From contig PLJH01000050.1 of assembly GCA_003139615.1 (NCBI GenBank), forward strand, positions 13,438 to 69,421: DNA of 55,984 nt, in the 5' to 3' direction. The notes below the pieces were generated by a model, which did no database searches, had not been told where the DNA came from, and worked only from the letters and a program-made list of their open reading frames with translations. Shown piece after piece: positions 26,592 to 35,973 of the stretch. The position numbers and the translations under genes were made by a program. The DNA is from Alphaproteobacteria bacterium (lineage in GTDB: Bacteria > Pseudomonadota > Alphaproteobacteria > Micropepsales > Micropepsaceae). Numbering within the stretch: the stretch's first letter is position 1; each line of letters opens with the position of its first letter.

Positions 26592-27007
26592 TCGTTCTCG
26601 ACACGAATGTCGTGTCAGCCACTATCAGCTTGCGGCCCGACGAAGCTGTGGTCAGATGGCTTGACAGACAACTATCGGATTCGGTCTGGCTGACCAGCAT
26701 CACCGTCTTCGAAATCCGCTTTGGATTTGAGACGTTGGCGCGTGGTCGCAAACGAGCGCATCTAGAAAGCTTGTTCGAGGGCCTGCTCAGACAAGATATT
26801 GAGGGCCGCATATTACCTTTCGATGAGGCCGCGGCGGAAGCTGCAGCGCAGTTCGCTGCACGGCGGCGAGAAAAAGGTCGCCCTGTCGCGTTCCGGGATG
26901 TGGAGATTGCAGGCATCGTTGTTGCGCGTGGTGCTACATTGGCCACCCGCAATGTCCGCGATTTCGAAGATATAGAACTCGATATCGTTAACCCTTGGGA
27001 ACCTTGA
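26588..27007 (+). CDS. fitB: FitB-type PIN-domain toxin
   Basis: 139 aa. All four PIN acidic positions of the FitB branch are present: Asp5 (VLDTNVVSA), Glu42 (FEIRFG), Asp104 (FRDVEIAGI) and Asp125 in RNVRDFEDI. The family acts as a ribonuclease toxin neutralised by FitA. It is translationally coupled to the antitoxin. This is the second PIN-toxin module in the window, unrelated at the antitoxin level to the one at 18968. Confidence 0.9.
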   Translation: MIVLDTNVVSATISLRPDEAVVRWLDRQLSDSVWLTSITVFEIRFGFETLARGRKRAHLESLFEGLLRQDIEGRILPFDEAAAEAAAQFAARRREKGRPVAFRDVEIAGIVVARGATLATRNVRDFEDIELDIVNPWEP

Positions 27008-27108
27008 ACTTTGCTCCGCCGCATTCGGAAACATTTAGTGTCCCGGCCTGCGTTGTCATGAGCGTGCCTGTCCCCTAGAAGGCCAGCGGCATCGTATCCG
27101 GAGTTCCC

Positions 27109-28233
27109 ATGACCATTCCGTTCATCGATCTGCAGGCGCAGCGCCGCCGACTTGGCGCAACGCTGTCCCGCGCCATCGAAGCGGCCGTCGAAGGCGGTCA
27201 ATGGGTGATGGGTCCGCAGGTAGTGGAGCTGGAAGAGAAGCTGGCGGCTTTCGCCGGCGTGAAACATGTGCTCGCCTGCGCGAACGGCACCGACGCGCTG
27301 ATGATCGTGTTGCGCGCGTGGAATGTGGGGCCAGGCGATGCTGTGTTCGTGCCGACGTTCACGTTTGCGGCCTCCGCGGAAGTGGTCGCTCTCGTGGGCG
27401 CGACACCCGTCTTCGTCGATGTGCTCGAAGATACCTACAACATGGATCCCGCAAGCCTCGAGGCCGCCATCGCGATGGTGAAGCGCGACGGCAAGCTGAA
27501 GGCGCGCGTGGTGATGCCGGTCGATCTGTTCGGACAAGCGGCGGACTATCGCGCGCTCGAACCCATCGTTCGCCGCGAGAAGCTCCTGATGCTGTGCGAT
27601 GCGGCGCAGGGCTTCGGCGCATTGCTGGACGGAAGACGCGCGGGCGGCATCGGCGATGCAGCCTCTACCAGCTTCTTTCCCGCGAAGCCGCTCGGCTGTT
27701 TCGGCGACGGCGGCGCCACCTTCACCAATGACGACGGCCTGATCGAAATCCTGCGCTCCATCCGCGTTCACGGGCAGGGCACGGACAAATACGAGAATGT
27801 CCGCATCGGGGTGAATTCCCGGCTCGACACGATCCAGGCCGCGATCCTGCTCGAGAAGATGAAAATCTTCCCGGAAGAAATCGAACTGCGCGATGCAATC
27901 GCGAAGCGCTATAACGAGAAGCTCGGCCGCTCGAACCAGATCCGCGTGCCGCGCGTGATCGAAGGTGGCCAATCGACCTGGGCGCAATACACGTTGCAGG
28001 TTCCCGATCGCGACAAGCTGCAGGCCGATCTGAAGGCCAAGGGTATCCCGACCGCGGTTTATTACCCGATCCCGCTCGGCGCCCAGAAGGGTTATGCCCA
28101 TTTCCCCAGCGCGCCCGTTCCGGTCAGCGAGCGCATCTGCAAGACCGTGATCAGCCTGCCGATGCATCCCTATCTCGATGAGCCGACCCAGGATCTCATC
28201 ATCGAAGCGGTGCTCGAAAGCGTCGGGCACTGA
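27109..28233 (+). CDS. DegT/DnrJ/EryC1 family sugar aminotransferase, WbpE-like
   Basis: 374 aa PLP-dependent aminotransferase of nucleotide-sugar pathways. The PLP lysine is Lys193 in [16 protein letters not shown], which resembles WbpE/WlbC enzymes that aminate UDP-3-keto-N-acetylglucosaminuronate. CDAAQGFGA holds the Asp that contacts the pyridine nitrogen. The partner dehydrogenase and acetyltransferase of that pathway are not in the window, so the exact sugar is an inference. Start [15 protein letters not shown] is well placed. It lies between fitB and queA. Confidence 0.88.
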   Translation: MTIPFIDLQAQRRRLGATLSRAIEAAVEGGQWVMGPQVVELEEKLAAFAGVKHVLACANGTDALMIVLRAWNVGPGDAVFVPTFTFAASAEVVALVGATPVFVDVLEDTYNMDPASLEAAIAMVKRDGKLKARVVMPVDLFGQAADYRALEPIVRREKLLMLCDAAQGFGALLDGRRAGGIGDAASTSFFPAKPLGCFGDGGATFTNDDGLIEILRSIRVHGQGTDKYENVRIGVNSRLDTIQAAILLEKMKIFPEEIELRDAIAKRYNEKLGRSNQIRVPRVIEGGQSTWAQYTLQVPDRDKLQADLKAKGIPTAVYYPIPLGAQKGYAHFPSAPVPVSERICKTVISLPMHPYLDEPTQDLIIEAVLESVGH

Positions 28234-28270
28234 TCGCGCAAGCGCGCCGCACCGGTTATCGTCCCCACCC

Positions 28271-29335
28271 ATGGATGTGGCGCTATTCGATTTCGATCTG
28301 CCGGAAGAGCTGATCGCTCTGCGGCCCGCGAGCCCGCGCGATTCCGCGCGGCTCTTGGTCGTGCGAGCGGACGGTTCTTTACAGCATGCGCATATCGGCG
28401 ATCTGCCGGAATTTCTGCGCGCGGATGACCTGCTCGTCGTCAACGACACGAAAGTGATTCCGGCGCGATTGCGCGGGCGGCGGCTCCCGCGCGTGGGCGC
28501 CGAAGGGCAGGGGCCGGGCATTGAAGTGATGCTGCACAAAAGGCTTGGTCCCGCGCGCTTCCTCGCCTTTGCGCGGCCGGCGCGCAAACTTTCGACTGGC
28601 GACAATCTTATGCTCGGAGCGGACCTGCACGCGATAGTTCGCGCGCGCGGCGAGGCGGGAGAAGTGGAGATCGAATTTGGCATCTTGGGCGCCGAACTCG
28701 ACGTTGCCATCGCGCGCGAAGGGGAGACGCCGCTGCCGCCTTATATTGCAGGCAAGCGCAAGGCCGACGCACGGGATAAGACCGACTATCAAACCATCTA
28801 TGCCGATCGCGAAGGTTCGGTCGCGGCGCCGACGGCCGGATTCCATTTCACGCCGGAACTGTTTGCGCGGCTCGCGGCCGGCGGCGTCACGAAGGAGCGC
28901 GTGACCCTGCATGTCGGCGCGGGCACCTTCCTGCCCGTCAGCGCGGCCGACACGAGCGAGCACCGCATGCATTCGGAATGGGCTGAGATCGACGAGAGCG
29001 CCGCCGCGAACATCAACGCTGCCCATGCGCGCGGCGGGCGCATTGCCTGCGTGGGGACGACGTCGCTGCGCACATTGGAAAGCGCCACGGGCGATGACGG
29101 CCGGATCGCGCCGTTCCGCAGGGAGACGGACATCTTCATCACCCCGGGTTATCGTTTCAAGACAGCGGACGTGCTGCTCACGAATTTCCATCTGCCGCGC
29201 TCGACCTTGTTTATGCTCGTCTGCGCTTTCATGGGAACGGAAACGATGAAGCACGCCTATGCGGAAGCAATTGTGGAGCGCTACCGTTTCTATTCCTATG
29301 GCGATGCGTGTCTTCTGATGCGGATGCCCACATGA
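28271..29335 (+). CDS. queA: S-adenosylmethionine:tRNA ribosyltransferase-isomerase
   Basis: 354 aa from [19 protein letters not shown]. It adds the cyclopentanediol ring to preQ1 at tRNA position 34 on the way to queuosine. Family blocks are clear: [53 protein letters not shown] and [19 protein letters not shown]. Its last bases overlap the tgt start (ATGA), so the two queuosine enzymes are translationally coupled. Confidence 0.97.
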   Translation: MDVALFDFDLPEELIALRPASPRDSARLLVVRADGSLQHAHIGDLPEFLRADDLLVVNDTKVIPARLRGRRLPRVGAEGQGPGIEVMLHKRLGPARFLAFARPARKLSTGDNLMLGADLHAIVRARGEAGEVEIEFGILGAELDVAIAREGETPLPPYIAGKRKADARDKTDYQTIYADREGSVAAPTAGFHFTPELFARLAAGGVTKERVTLHVGAGTFLPVSAADTSEHRMHSEWAEIDESAAANINAAHARGGRIACVGTTSLRTLESATGDDGRIAPFRRETDIFITPGYRFKTADVLLTNFHLPRSTLFMLVCAFMGTETMKHAYAEAIVERYRFYSYGDACLLMRMPT

Positions 29336-30465
29336 CCTTCAGTTTCGAGATCGCTGCAACCCAGGGTTCGGCGCGCACAGGGGCAATCCACATGCCGCGT
29401 GGCGAAATCCGTACGCCTGCTTTCATGCCGGTGGGCACGGCCGCGACCGTCAAGGCGATGCTGCCGGAGTCCGTGCGCGAAACCGGCGCAGACATCCTTC
29501 TCGGCAACACCTATCACCTGATGCTCCGGCCGGGCGCCGAACGCATCGCGCGCCTGGGTGGACTTCACAAATTCATGGGCTGGGAACGGCCGATCCTTAC
29601 CGATTCCGGCGGCTTCCAGGTGATGTCGCTTTCGAAGCTGCGCAAGATCACCGACGAAGGCGTGCGCTTCCAGTCGCACGTCGATGGTGCGGAGGAATTC
29701 CTCAGTCCCGAGCGCGCGATGGAGATACAGCGTCTGCTCGGCTCCGATATCCAAATGGTGCTGGATGAATGTCCCGCCTTCCCTGCAACCGAAGCCGCAA
29801 TCGAAAAATCGCTCGCGCTTTCGATGCGCTGGGCGAAGCGCTCCAAAGCCGCGTTCGGCGAGCAGCCAGGCCATGCCTGTTTCGGCATCGTGCAGGGCGG
29901 AATCTTTCCCCATCTGCGCGCGCGTTCTGCGGGCGAGTTGATCGAGATCGGCTTCGACGGCTATGCCGTGGGCGGGCTTGCGGTGGGCGAACCGCAAGTC
30001 GCCATGTTCGAGACGCTCGATGGGATCGTTCCGCTGCTGCCCACGGATCGCCCGCGCTATCTGATGGGCGTGGGCAAGCCCGACGATATCGTGGGCGCGG
30101 TGATGCGCGGCATCGATATGTTCGATTGCGTGTTGCCCACACGCTCCGGCCGCAATGGGCAGGCTTTTACGCGCGAAGGTCCGCTGAACCTGCGCAATGC
30201 GCGATTCGCCGAAGATCCGGCGCCGCTCGATTCCGGTTGCCGCTGCCCCGCCTGCCGCAATTTCAGCCGCGCCTATCTGCACCATGTCGTGAAGGCGAAG
30301 GAGATCATCGCCTCGATGTTGCTGACCTGGCACAATCTGGCCTTCTATCAGGACCTGATGGCGGGTTTGCGCGGCGCCATCGCGGAAGACCGGCTCGAGG
30401 CCTTCGCAAGCCTCGTTTTCGAGGCTTACGCCCGCGAAACTGTGGACGATACGGCCGATATTTGA
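29332..30465 (+). CDS. tgt: tRNA-guanine transglycosylase
   Basis: 377 aa from [17 protein letters not shown]. It exchanges guanine 34 for preQ1 in tRNAs with GUN anticodons. It shows the substrate-binding [17 protein letters not shown] and the nucleophile region [16 protein letters not shown]. The zinc site is [16 protein letters not shown], with three Cys and a His. It is coupled to queA; together they give the last genome-encoded steps before queG/queH. A tRNA gene follows 55 bp later. Confidence 0.98.
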   Translation: MTFSFEIAATQGSARTGAIHMPRGEIRTPAFMPVGTAATVKAMLPESVRETGADILLGNTYHLMLRPGAERIARLGGLHKFMGWERPILTDSGGFQVMSLSKLRKITDEGVRFQSHVDGAEEFLSPERAMEIQRLLGSDIQMVLDECPAFPATEAAIEKSLALSMRWAKRSKAAFGEQPGHACFGIVQGGIFPHLRARSAGELIEIGFDGYAVGGLAVGEPQVAMFETLDGIVPLLPTDRPRYLMGVGKPDDIVGAVMRGIDMFDCVLPTRSGRNGQAFTREGPLNLRNARFAEDPAPLDSGCRCPACRNFSRAYLHHVVKAKEIIASMLLTWHNLAFYQDLMAGLRGAIAEDRLEAFASLVFEAYARETVDDTADI

Positions 30466-30520
30466 AGCCGATTGTTGACCCCACCGGACTGCGCAACTAT
30501 GGTCCGCGGCCCTTGGCGGG

Positions 30521-30595
30521 GAGCCCGTAGCTCAGCGGTAGAGCATCTGACTTTTAATCAGAGGGTCGATGGTTCAATCCCATCCGGGCTCGCCA
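30521..30595 (+). tRNA. tRNA-Lys (anticodon UUU)
   Basis: 75-nt cloverleaf: acceptor GAGCCCG/CGGGCTC, D-stem GCTC/GAGC with a minimal 7-nt loop, anticodon stem TCTGA/TCAGA with loop CTTTTAA (anticodon TTT at 30553-30555), and T-stem GATGG/CCATC with loop TTCAATC. The discriminator is G and the 3' CCA is encoded. The sequence resembles other alphaproteobacterial tRNA-Lys genes. Confidence 0.96.
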
Positions 30596-30637
30596 ATTCG
30601 TCATCGGCTGCCGTTCGCTTCAAAGGGAGGAAAAGAC

Positions 30638-31078
30638 ATGAACATGTTGCGTCTTGCCGCATTGGTGCTCGTTTGCACGGCTATGACTTTGCCCGCAGCC
30701 GCGCGGAACGACCGCTATACATTTTCGCTCCAGCCGACCCTCGACAGTCCCGATTTCGCCCAGCAGGTTGGGAGTTCGGTGAAGTTCTACTTCGGCGACC
30801 AGCCGGCGCCGGCAGGTCAGAATATCTCCGACTATGTCGCGAACGACCGCCAGCATTTCCACGGGAAGACCGAGGAGGGCGCCTGCCGCGACACGCTCAT
30901 TTCGGCGCTCGAAGAACTGCAGGAACATGCGAATCATGCGGGCGCCGACGCCGTCGTCGGAGTCGTCAGCTACTTTCGCAAAGTAACGTTCTCCAGCGCC
31001 ACCGAATTCGAATGCCATGCGGGTTCGAACGGCGTCTTCGTTTCGCTGCGGGGAACGTTTGTGAAGTTCTCGAAATAG
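30638..31078 (+). CDS. Small secreted protein of a conserved periplasmic family
   Basis: 146 aa, ATG after GGGAGGAAAAGAC. An N-terminal signal peptide (LAALVLVCTAMTLPAAARN) suggests export. The mature part contains CRDTLISALEELQEHANHAGADAVVGVVSYFRK and FECHAGSNGVFVSLRGTFVKF. The pattern C...A..L...A...GA.AVV.(I/V)VSY and ECHAG resembles a family of small periplasmic proteins often mislabelled as excinuclease subunits; two cysteines could form a disulfide. Function unknown. The tail is followed by the convergent PPTase gene. Confidence 0.7.
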   Translation: MNMLRLAALVLVCTAMTLPAAARNDRYTFSLQPTLDSPDFAQQVGSSVKFYFGDQPAPAGQNISDYVANDRQHFHGKTEEGACRDTLISALEELQEHANHAGADAVVGVVSYFRKVTFSSATEFECHAGSNGVFVSLRGTFVKFSK

Positions 31079-31109
31079 GCTGGATTTCACGCCGCTTCGA
31101 GACTCGCAT

Positions 31110-31640
31110 CTACGCTTCGACGTAACGCAACGCGCACGCGTCCCCGGCCGCCTGCCAGACGAGACAAAGTTGGAATCTGTCGGCGACTCGCCGATGGAGA
31201 AGTTGCGTGCCGTCGTCCAGCCGGGCCGTCTTGCCGGAGTTTTCCAGGGTTGAGACCGTTCGAACGGCGCGATCGGATGGTGCCCGCTGGAACGCCTTGA
31301 AATAGGCTTCGGCGAAGGTCCAGCAACGATAAAATGTCTCCGCATCGATGTCGCTCGGTGCATCTTCGACCAGAAAGCCCGCGAGAGCTACAAACGGCCG
31401 TTCGGGGTCCATGCACTCGATGTCTATTCCGAGATTCAATATCTCTGAATCGCCCACCGCCGCAGCAATTGCCGCGCGACTGTGGCTCCTGGAACTCACA
31501 CTCGATGCAATGCCTGCCTTCAACAATTCGAGGAGGTTCCGAGCTGCCGGCGATTGACGTTGCCGGGAAATACGCGCGGACGAATCCGCTGCCGGCAGGA
31601 ATGACGTCGCGTACAAAATTGTGCCGGGCATGAGGCACAT
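31110..31640 (-). CDS. 4'-phosphopantetheinyl transferase, Sfp/HetI-type
   Basis: 176 aa (start uncertain; Met1 or Met4). Magnesium-binding motif GIDIECMDPERPF and the second motif WTFAEAYFKAFQ match Sfp-type PPTases, which load phosphopantetheine on acyl carrier proteins. It is divergent from the polyene operon that encodes two ACPs, so those are the likely substrates. It is somewhat shorter at the N-terminus than typical Sfp (about 220 aa). Confidence 0.82.
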   Translation of the reverse strand: MCLMPGTILYATSFLPAADSSARISRQRQSPAARNLLELLKAGIASSVSSRSHSRAAIAAAVGDSEILNLGIDIECMDPERPFVALAGFLVEDAPSDIDAETFYRCWTFAEAYFKAFQRAPSDRAVRTVSTLENSGKTARLDDGTQLLHRRVADRFQLCLVWQAAGDACALRYVEA

Positions 31641-31802
31641 TGCATTGCATCGCGGGCAAATTGAAGTGACACAATGTCGTCGCGATGCCGCCGGAAATGC
31701 CGGCCAGTCGGATATCCTTTTGCCCTTATTCGATAATTCTGATTAAATACAGCTTAAGTCCCTGAGATTGGCCGCAAGGCCTTTGGGGATATTGGGGCGG
31801 GA

Positions 31803-32477
31803 ATGAAAAACCTACGCAACCTGCGGGTGGGGCGATGGGCGGCCATCGTCATCGATGCCGATTCGGCTGTCGGCCCGAGCTTCGGCAGTGTTGCGCCGGA
31901 CGAGGCAATTCTGGGGGCGATCCGCCGCCGCATGGGCGGGCTCGAACGGCTCGCGGTGCGCTGTACGCTTGGCGTGCTCGACAAGCCCGGCGACACCGAC
32001 GAGCTCGTCTTTTGCTCCCGCCACGGCAATGTCGAAACGCTGACGTCGCTGCTGCGCAGCATCCTGGCGCGCGAGCCGATGTCGCCCATTGCCTTTTCCG
32101 GCTCGGTGCACAATGCCGCGCCGGGGCTTGTTGGTCAGATTTGCAAGGAACGTCTCAGTCACACCGCAATCGCCGCGGGCCGCCAAACGTTCGCCGCCGG
32201 CCTGATCGAGGCTTATGCACGGCTAGTGACGGAGGAGTGCGAGGACGTGACACTGACATTCGCCGATGTCCGCCTGCCGGAACCCTTTCACGTTTTCGAA
32301 GATGAGAGTGTGCCCGGCGTGGCAATCGCGCTCAGATTGACATTGGGCTCCGACGAAACCGGGGCGATGGCTGTTGCTTCGGGCCGGGCAGGCGTTCTCG
32401 AACTTCTGAATCGTCTGTCGGACGGAACAACCCTGATCGCCGTGGATCCCGAGCAGTGGTTCGGAGCGGCATCATGA
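31803..32477 (+). CDS. apeC: ApeC-like beta-ketoacyl synthase partner (chain-length factor)
   Basis: 224 aa, ribosome site GGGGCGGG. It matches the short ketosynthase-like proteins of aryl polyene loci: SPIAFSGSVHNAAPGLVGQIC is their hallmark, and there is no Cys-His-His active site. In the characterised APE systems ApeC pairs with the active ketosynthase ApeO to set elongation. It is the first gene of the plus-strand operon and overlaps apeD by 4 bp (ATGA). Confidence 0.85.
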   Translation: MKNLRNLRVGRWAAIVIDADSAVGPSFGSVAPDEAILGAIRRRMGGLERLAVRCTLGVLDKPGDTDELVFCSRHGNVETLTSLLRSILAREPMSPIAFSGSVHNAAPGLVGQICKERLSHTAIAAGRQTFAAGLIEAYARLVTEECEDVTLTFADVRLPEPFHVFEDESVPGVAIALRLTLGSDETGAMAVASGRAGVLELLNRLSDGTTLIAVDPEQWFGAAS

Positions 32478-33253
32478 TGCAACGCCTCGACCGGTTCTGG
32501 CGCCAATGCGGTACGGGGATATCGTTCACGCTGTTCGGGCTCGGCGGACTGCTGCTGGCGCTCTTCGTCTTTCCGTTCATCAACCTGGCCTACCGCGACA
32601 AAGCGCGCCGCGCCCAAATCGCCCAACGCATCGTCCATCGCACCTGGAAGCTCTTCATGCGGATCGTGGTCGCCATGCGCGTCCTCGATTTCGATACCGA
32701 TGGGGCCGCGTCTTTGCGGGGCGAAACCGGCACGCTTGTGATCGCCAACCATCCCTCGCTTCTCGACATCGTGCTGATCATGTCGCTGATGGAACGAACG
32801 CAATGCGTGGTGAAGGCTGCCGCCTGGAAGAACCCGTTCATGCGCGGGGTGATCAGGGCCACGAACTACATCCCAAATTTGGGCGACCCGGAGCAGGTCA
32901 TCGACGATTGCGTCGCGGCGCTCAAATCCGGCAACAATCTCGTCATCTTTCCGGAAGGTTCCCGCACGGTCCCCGGCCAGAAAGTGCGGCTCCAGAGAGG
33001 GTTCGCCAATATTGCGATCCGCGCCGGCGCGCCGATCCGTCTGGTAACGGTCACCTGCACGCCTCCCATGCTTCGCAAAGGCGAGAAATGGTATCAATGT
33101 CCGGCGAGCAGGCCGCTCTACCGGGTGCGGGTCTGCGATCTGGTAGATACCGACCGTTTTGCGCTGGCCGAAATTCCCTCGCGGGCGGCTCGTAGCTTGA
33201 CCGCCCATGTGACGCGCCGATTTGAGGAACTGACGGCTTATGGAACAGCTTGA
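32474..33253 (+). CDS. apeD: ApeD-like lysophospholipid acyltransferase
   Basis: 259 aa (ATG 32474, or the next ATG 32477). One N-terminal transmembrane segment (ISFTLFGLGGLLLALFVFP) precedes a PlsC-type acyltransferase domain: NHPSLLDIVLI (HX4D catalytic motif) and FPEGSRTVPG. In APE loci this enzyme is thought to attach the polyene to a lipid acceptor. It overlaps apeC at the start and the first ACP gene by 14 bp at the end. Confidence 0.87.
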   Translation: MMQRLDRFWRQCGTGISFTLFGLGGLLLALFVFPFINLAYRDKARRAQIAQRIVHRTWKLFMRIVVAMRVLDFDTDGAASLRGETGTLVIANHPSLLDIVLIMSLMERTQCVVKAAAWKNPFMRGVIRATNYIPNLGDPEQVIDDCVAALKSGNNLVIFPEGSRTVPGQKVRLQRGFANIAIRAGAPIRLVTVTCTPPMLRKGEKWYQCPASRPLYRVRVCDLVDTDRFALAEIPSRAARSLTAHVTRRFEELTAYGTA

Positions 33254-33497
33254 AACCGAACTGAAGGCGCTGATCGTGTCCTGCCTGTTCCTCGAACAGG
33301 TTTCGGCCGCCGATATTGGCACCGACGAGCCGTTGTTCGGGGAGGGCGGACTCGAGCTGGATTCCATCGACGCGCTGGAGATCGGAGTGGAGATCCAGAA
33401 GAAATACGGCGTGAAGATCGATCCCGAAGACGAGCATTTGCAAGAGCATTTCCGCACCGTAAGGTCGCTGGCGAAATTCGTCTCGGGCATGCGGTAG
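33240..33497 (+). CDS. apeE: Acyl carrier protein 1 (ApeE-like)
   Basis: 85 aa. The phosphopantetheine-accepting serine lies in ELDSIDALEI, the DSxD/E-type motif. It is acidic and helical as expected. It is one of two ACPs in the cluster; in studied APE systems one ACP carries the starter/elongating chain. It starts inside apeD and is followed 10 bp later by the second ACP. Confidence 0.93.
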   Translation: MEQLETELKALIVSCLFLEQVSAADIGTDEPLFGEGGLELDSIDALEIGVEIQKKYGVKIDPEDEHLQEHFRTVRSLAKFVSGMR

Positions 33498-33507
33498 GGC
33501 CGAAGGC

Positions 33508-33762
33508 ATGGAACGCGACGAAATCCTCGCACAGATCAGGAAATACATGGCGGCGCTGTTCGATACGCCCGAGGAATCGATCGTGCCCGATGCCGATCTC
33601 GCCCAGGATCTCGACCTCGACAGCATCGATGCCGTTGACCTTGTGGTCGAGCTGCAGAAACTGACCGGCCGCAAGATCAAGCCCGAGGAATTCAAGACCG
33701 TTCGAACTGTCGGCGATGTCGTGGAACGGGTTTACGAACTTACCCATGTCAAAGGGGCTTAA
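33508..33762 (+). CDS. apeF: Acyl carrier protein 2 (ApeF-like)
   Basis: 84 aa. The carrier serine is in DLDLDSIDAVDLVVELQK. It is more like standard ACPs than ApeE (helix II motif, GRKIKPEEFKTVRTVGDVV). It overlaps apeG by 17 bp. It needs a PPTase for activation; one lies divergently at 31110. Confidence 0.93.
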   Translation: MERDEILAQIRKYMAALFDTPEESIVPDADLAQDLDLDSIDAVDLVVELQKLTGRKIKPEEFKTVRTVGDVVERVYELTHVKGA

Positions 33763-34315
33763 TCTATCCTCTGCGGTCTTCGCGGGCGTTTCGCTTCTCT
33801 ATCCCGCCTTCGCGATTGTCCTGGTCCACACGATCGGCCCAGGCGCCGCGCTTCTCGTTTTGCTTGTCGTGTTGCTCGCGCGTGTCACACTGCCGGGCTT
33901 GCCCAGCGTTCCGGCGTCGCTGGGATTGGCGTTGCTGCCGGTGCTTGCGGCCATCGCGGCGGTGGGCGCGTTCGATCGCCCGCTTGCGGTACGTCTTTAT
34001 CCGGTTTTCATGAATGCCGCGATGCTGAGCGTGTTTGCCGTGACCCTGTGGAAGCCGCCCAGCATGATCGAGCGGTTTGCCAGAGTGCTCGCCCCCGATC
34101 TTCCGGAGAGCGGCGTTCGTTACACCCGCAAGGTCACGATCGTCTGGATCGTTTTTTTCGCGCTCAATGGCGTTGTCGCGCTGTGGACGGTGCTTCAGCC
34201 CGGCTGGGCCGCCTGGACGCTTTACAATGGCTTTCTGTCCTATGTCGCTGCGGGCCTGCTTTTCGTCGGAGAGTATGTCGTTCGGCAGCGTGTGATGCGA
34301 CAACATCGGTCATGA
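33746..34315 (+). CDS. apeG: ApeG-like integral membrane protein
   Basis: 189 aa from MSKGLNLSSAVFAG. About five to six hydrophobic segments are visible, with KPPSMIERFARVLAPDLPESGVRYTRKVTIVWIVFFALNG in the middle, a pattern shared with small membrane proteins (COG4648-like) in APE clusters. The molecular role is unknown; a part in anchoring the biosynthetic complex or moving intermediates is speculative. It overlaps the ligase gene by 4 bp. Confidence 0.8.
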   Translation: MSKGLNLSSAVFAGVSLLYPAFAIVLVHTIGPGAALLVLLVVLLARVTLPGLPSVPASLGLALLPVLAAIAAVGAFDRPLAVRLYPVFMNAAMLSVFAVTLWKPPSMIERFARVLAPDLPESGVRYTRKVTIVWIVFFALNGVVALWTVLQPGWAAWTLYNGFLSYVAAGLLFVGEYVVRQRVMRQHRS

Positions 34316-35973
34316 AGCGGCTTCTACATACCGTCGCATTCGCTCCGCCGTCGCAAATCCTCTTCGAGGCCGAGCGTGGCGCGATCACGGCCGGCCGCAT
34401 CCGGAGCATCGCATTGCAACTGGAGCCGAAGCTTTCCGATGCGCAGCGCATTTATCTTCATACCGCTTCAGCGTCCTTGTTCGTTGCAGGTCTTCTCGCA
34501 GCCAGCCGGAAAAGCCTCGCCGTCTATTGCCCGGCTCACTTGCAGCCCGAATATCTGCGCGAGATCGAAGCGGACAAGCATGCCGTGCTGACGGATCAGG
34601 ACGTGGCGTCGTTCGCAACGATCCACTTGGCGCATTCGGACGACGATGGCGCCGCAGCGCCGATCGACGTCGCCGGCGATCTCGACCTTTTTTTCTATAC
34701 GTCGGGTGTCACCGGAAAGCCGAAACCGGTGCCGAAGAACATTGCGCAACTCGACGCCGAAGCCTCTGTTCTCGAACAGCTATGGCCGATGGGCGCACAA
34801 CGCGTCGTGGGAACAGTCTCGCACCAGCACATCTACGGCATGTTGTTCCGCATTTTCTGGCCGCTCGTTTCTGGCGGCGTTTCGGCCGACAAATCCGCCG
34901 ACTATTGGGAACAACTCGAACGCAAGCTTTCTCCGGAGACCACGCTCGTCACCGGCCCGGCGCATCTGATGCGGCTTCCGGCGGCGGCGAATTTCGTGGC
35001 CGGACATCCGCGCCTGGTCTTTTCCTCCGGCGCTCCCCTTCCGATTACGGTCGCGCATTCGGCGCGAGAGCATTTCGGCAGTCTGCCGATCGAAGTGCTG
35101 GGCAGCACGGAAACCGGCGGCATCGCGTGGCGACGGCAGGATCGCGAAGATGCGTTGTGGACTCCGTTCCCCGGCGTGCGGACCGCTTCCGATTTGCAGG
35201 GCAATCTGCGCGTGCACTCGCCTTTTGCGAGTTCCGGCGAACCGGTTCTGACCGGCGACATTGCCGCGCATGTCGGTGAAAATTTTCGCCTGATGGGGCG
35301 GGGCGATCGCATCATCAAGATCAACGGCAAGCGGGTTTCGCTGGCGCGGGTCGAAGAGCGATTGCTCCGGCATCCATTCATCGAGAGCGCGGCCGCCGTC
35401 GATCTTCCCGAACGCAAGGGCGACCTGGGCGCAGTTGTTCACCTCAACCCGGACGGCATTGCCGCGCTCGCCCAGAAGGGCGCGTTCCGCCTGTCGCGGG
35501 ATATTCGCCGTGCGCTGGCCGTCGGTCTCGAACCCTCCGAGAGACCGAAACATTGGCGTTTCGGCTTAATTCCGCTGGACCGGCAGGGTAAACGCGTGCA
35601 ATCGGCGTTGCGGGCTCTGTTCGAGCTTGCATCTCCAAAACGTCTGGGCCGCGGTTCGGTTTTGCGCACCGAATTGAACATGGCAGAGATCGCCATCGAA
35701 TTCACGCCGGACATGATCTGGTTTGAGGGGCATTTCCCCGAGCAGCCAGTGCTTGCCGGCATTGCGCAGGTGCATATGGCGACACTTTGGGCCGAGCATT
35801 TGTGGGGCTGGCGGCCGCAGGGCGCCGGCCTGTCACAGGTGAAGTTCCGGCGTATATTGCGGCCGGGCGACGCCGTCCTGCTGCGCCTCCGACGTTTGTC
35901 GCAGCGGCTGAAATATTCCTATGAACTGGGCAATGTGATCGCATCCGAAGGGACGATCGGGGACGCGGAATGA
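34312..35973 (+). CDS. ApeH-ApeI fusion: AMP-dependent aryl ligase plus dehydratase
   Basis: 553 aa. Residues 1-~450 are an ANL-family AMP-forming ligase: P-loop YTSGVTGKPK (129-138), GSTETGGIAW, and GRGDRIIKINGKRVSLARVEERL near the C-terminal hinge. From about residue 457 follows a hot-dog dehydratase domain with FEGHFPEQPVLAGIAQVHM (active His ~474), as in ApeI/FabZ. ApeH activates the aryl starter for loading on an ACP and ApeI dehydrates the growing chain. In E. coli-type loci they are two genes; here they are one polypeptide. Coupled to apeG and apeJ by ATGA overlaps. Confidence 0.88.
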   Translation: MKRLLHTVAFAPPSQILFEAERGAITAGRIRSIALQLEPKLSDAQRIYLHTASASLFVAGLLAASRKSLAVYCPAHLQPEYLREIEADKHAVLTDQDVASFATIHLAHSDDDGAAAPIDVAGDLDLFFYTSGVTGKPKPVPKNIAQLDAEASVLEQLWPMGAQRVVGTVSHQHIYGMLFRIFWPLVSGGVSADKSADYWEQLERKLSPETTLVTGPAHLMRLPAAANFVAGHPRLVFSSGAPLPITVAHSAREHFGSLPIEVLGSTETGGIAWRRQDREDALWTPFPGVRTASDLQGNLRVHSPFASSGEPVLTGDIAAHVGENFRLMGRGDRIIKINGKRVSLARVEERLLRHPFIESAAAVDLPERKGDLGAVVHLNPDGIAALAQKGAFRLSRDIRRALAVGLEPSERPKHWRFGLIPLDRQGKRVQSALRALFELASPKRLGRGSVLRTELNMAEIAIEFTPDMIWFEGHFPEQPVLAGIAQVHMATLWAEHLWGWRPQGAGLSQVKFRRILRPGDAVLLRLRRLSQRLKYSYELGNVIASEGTIGDAE

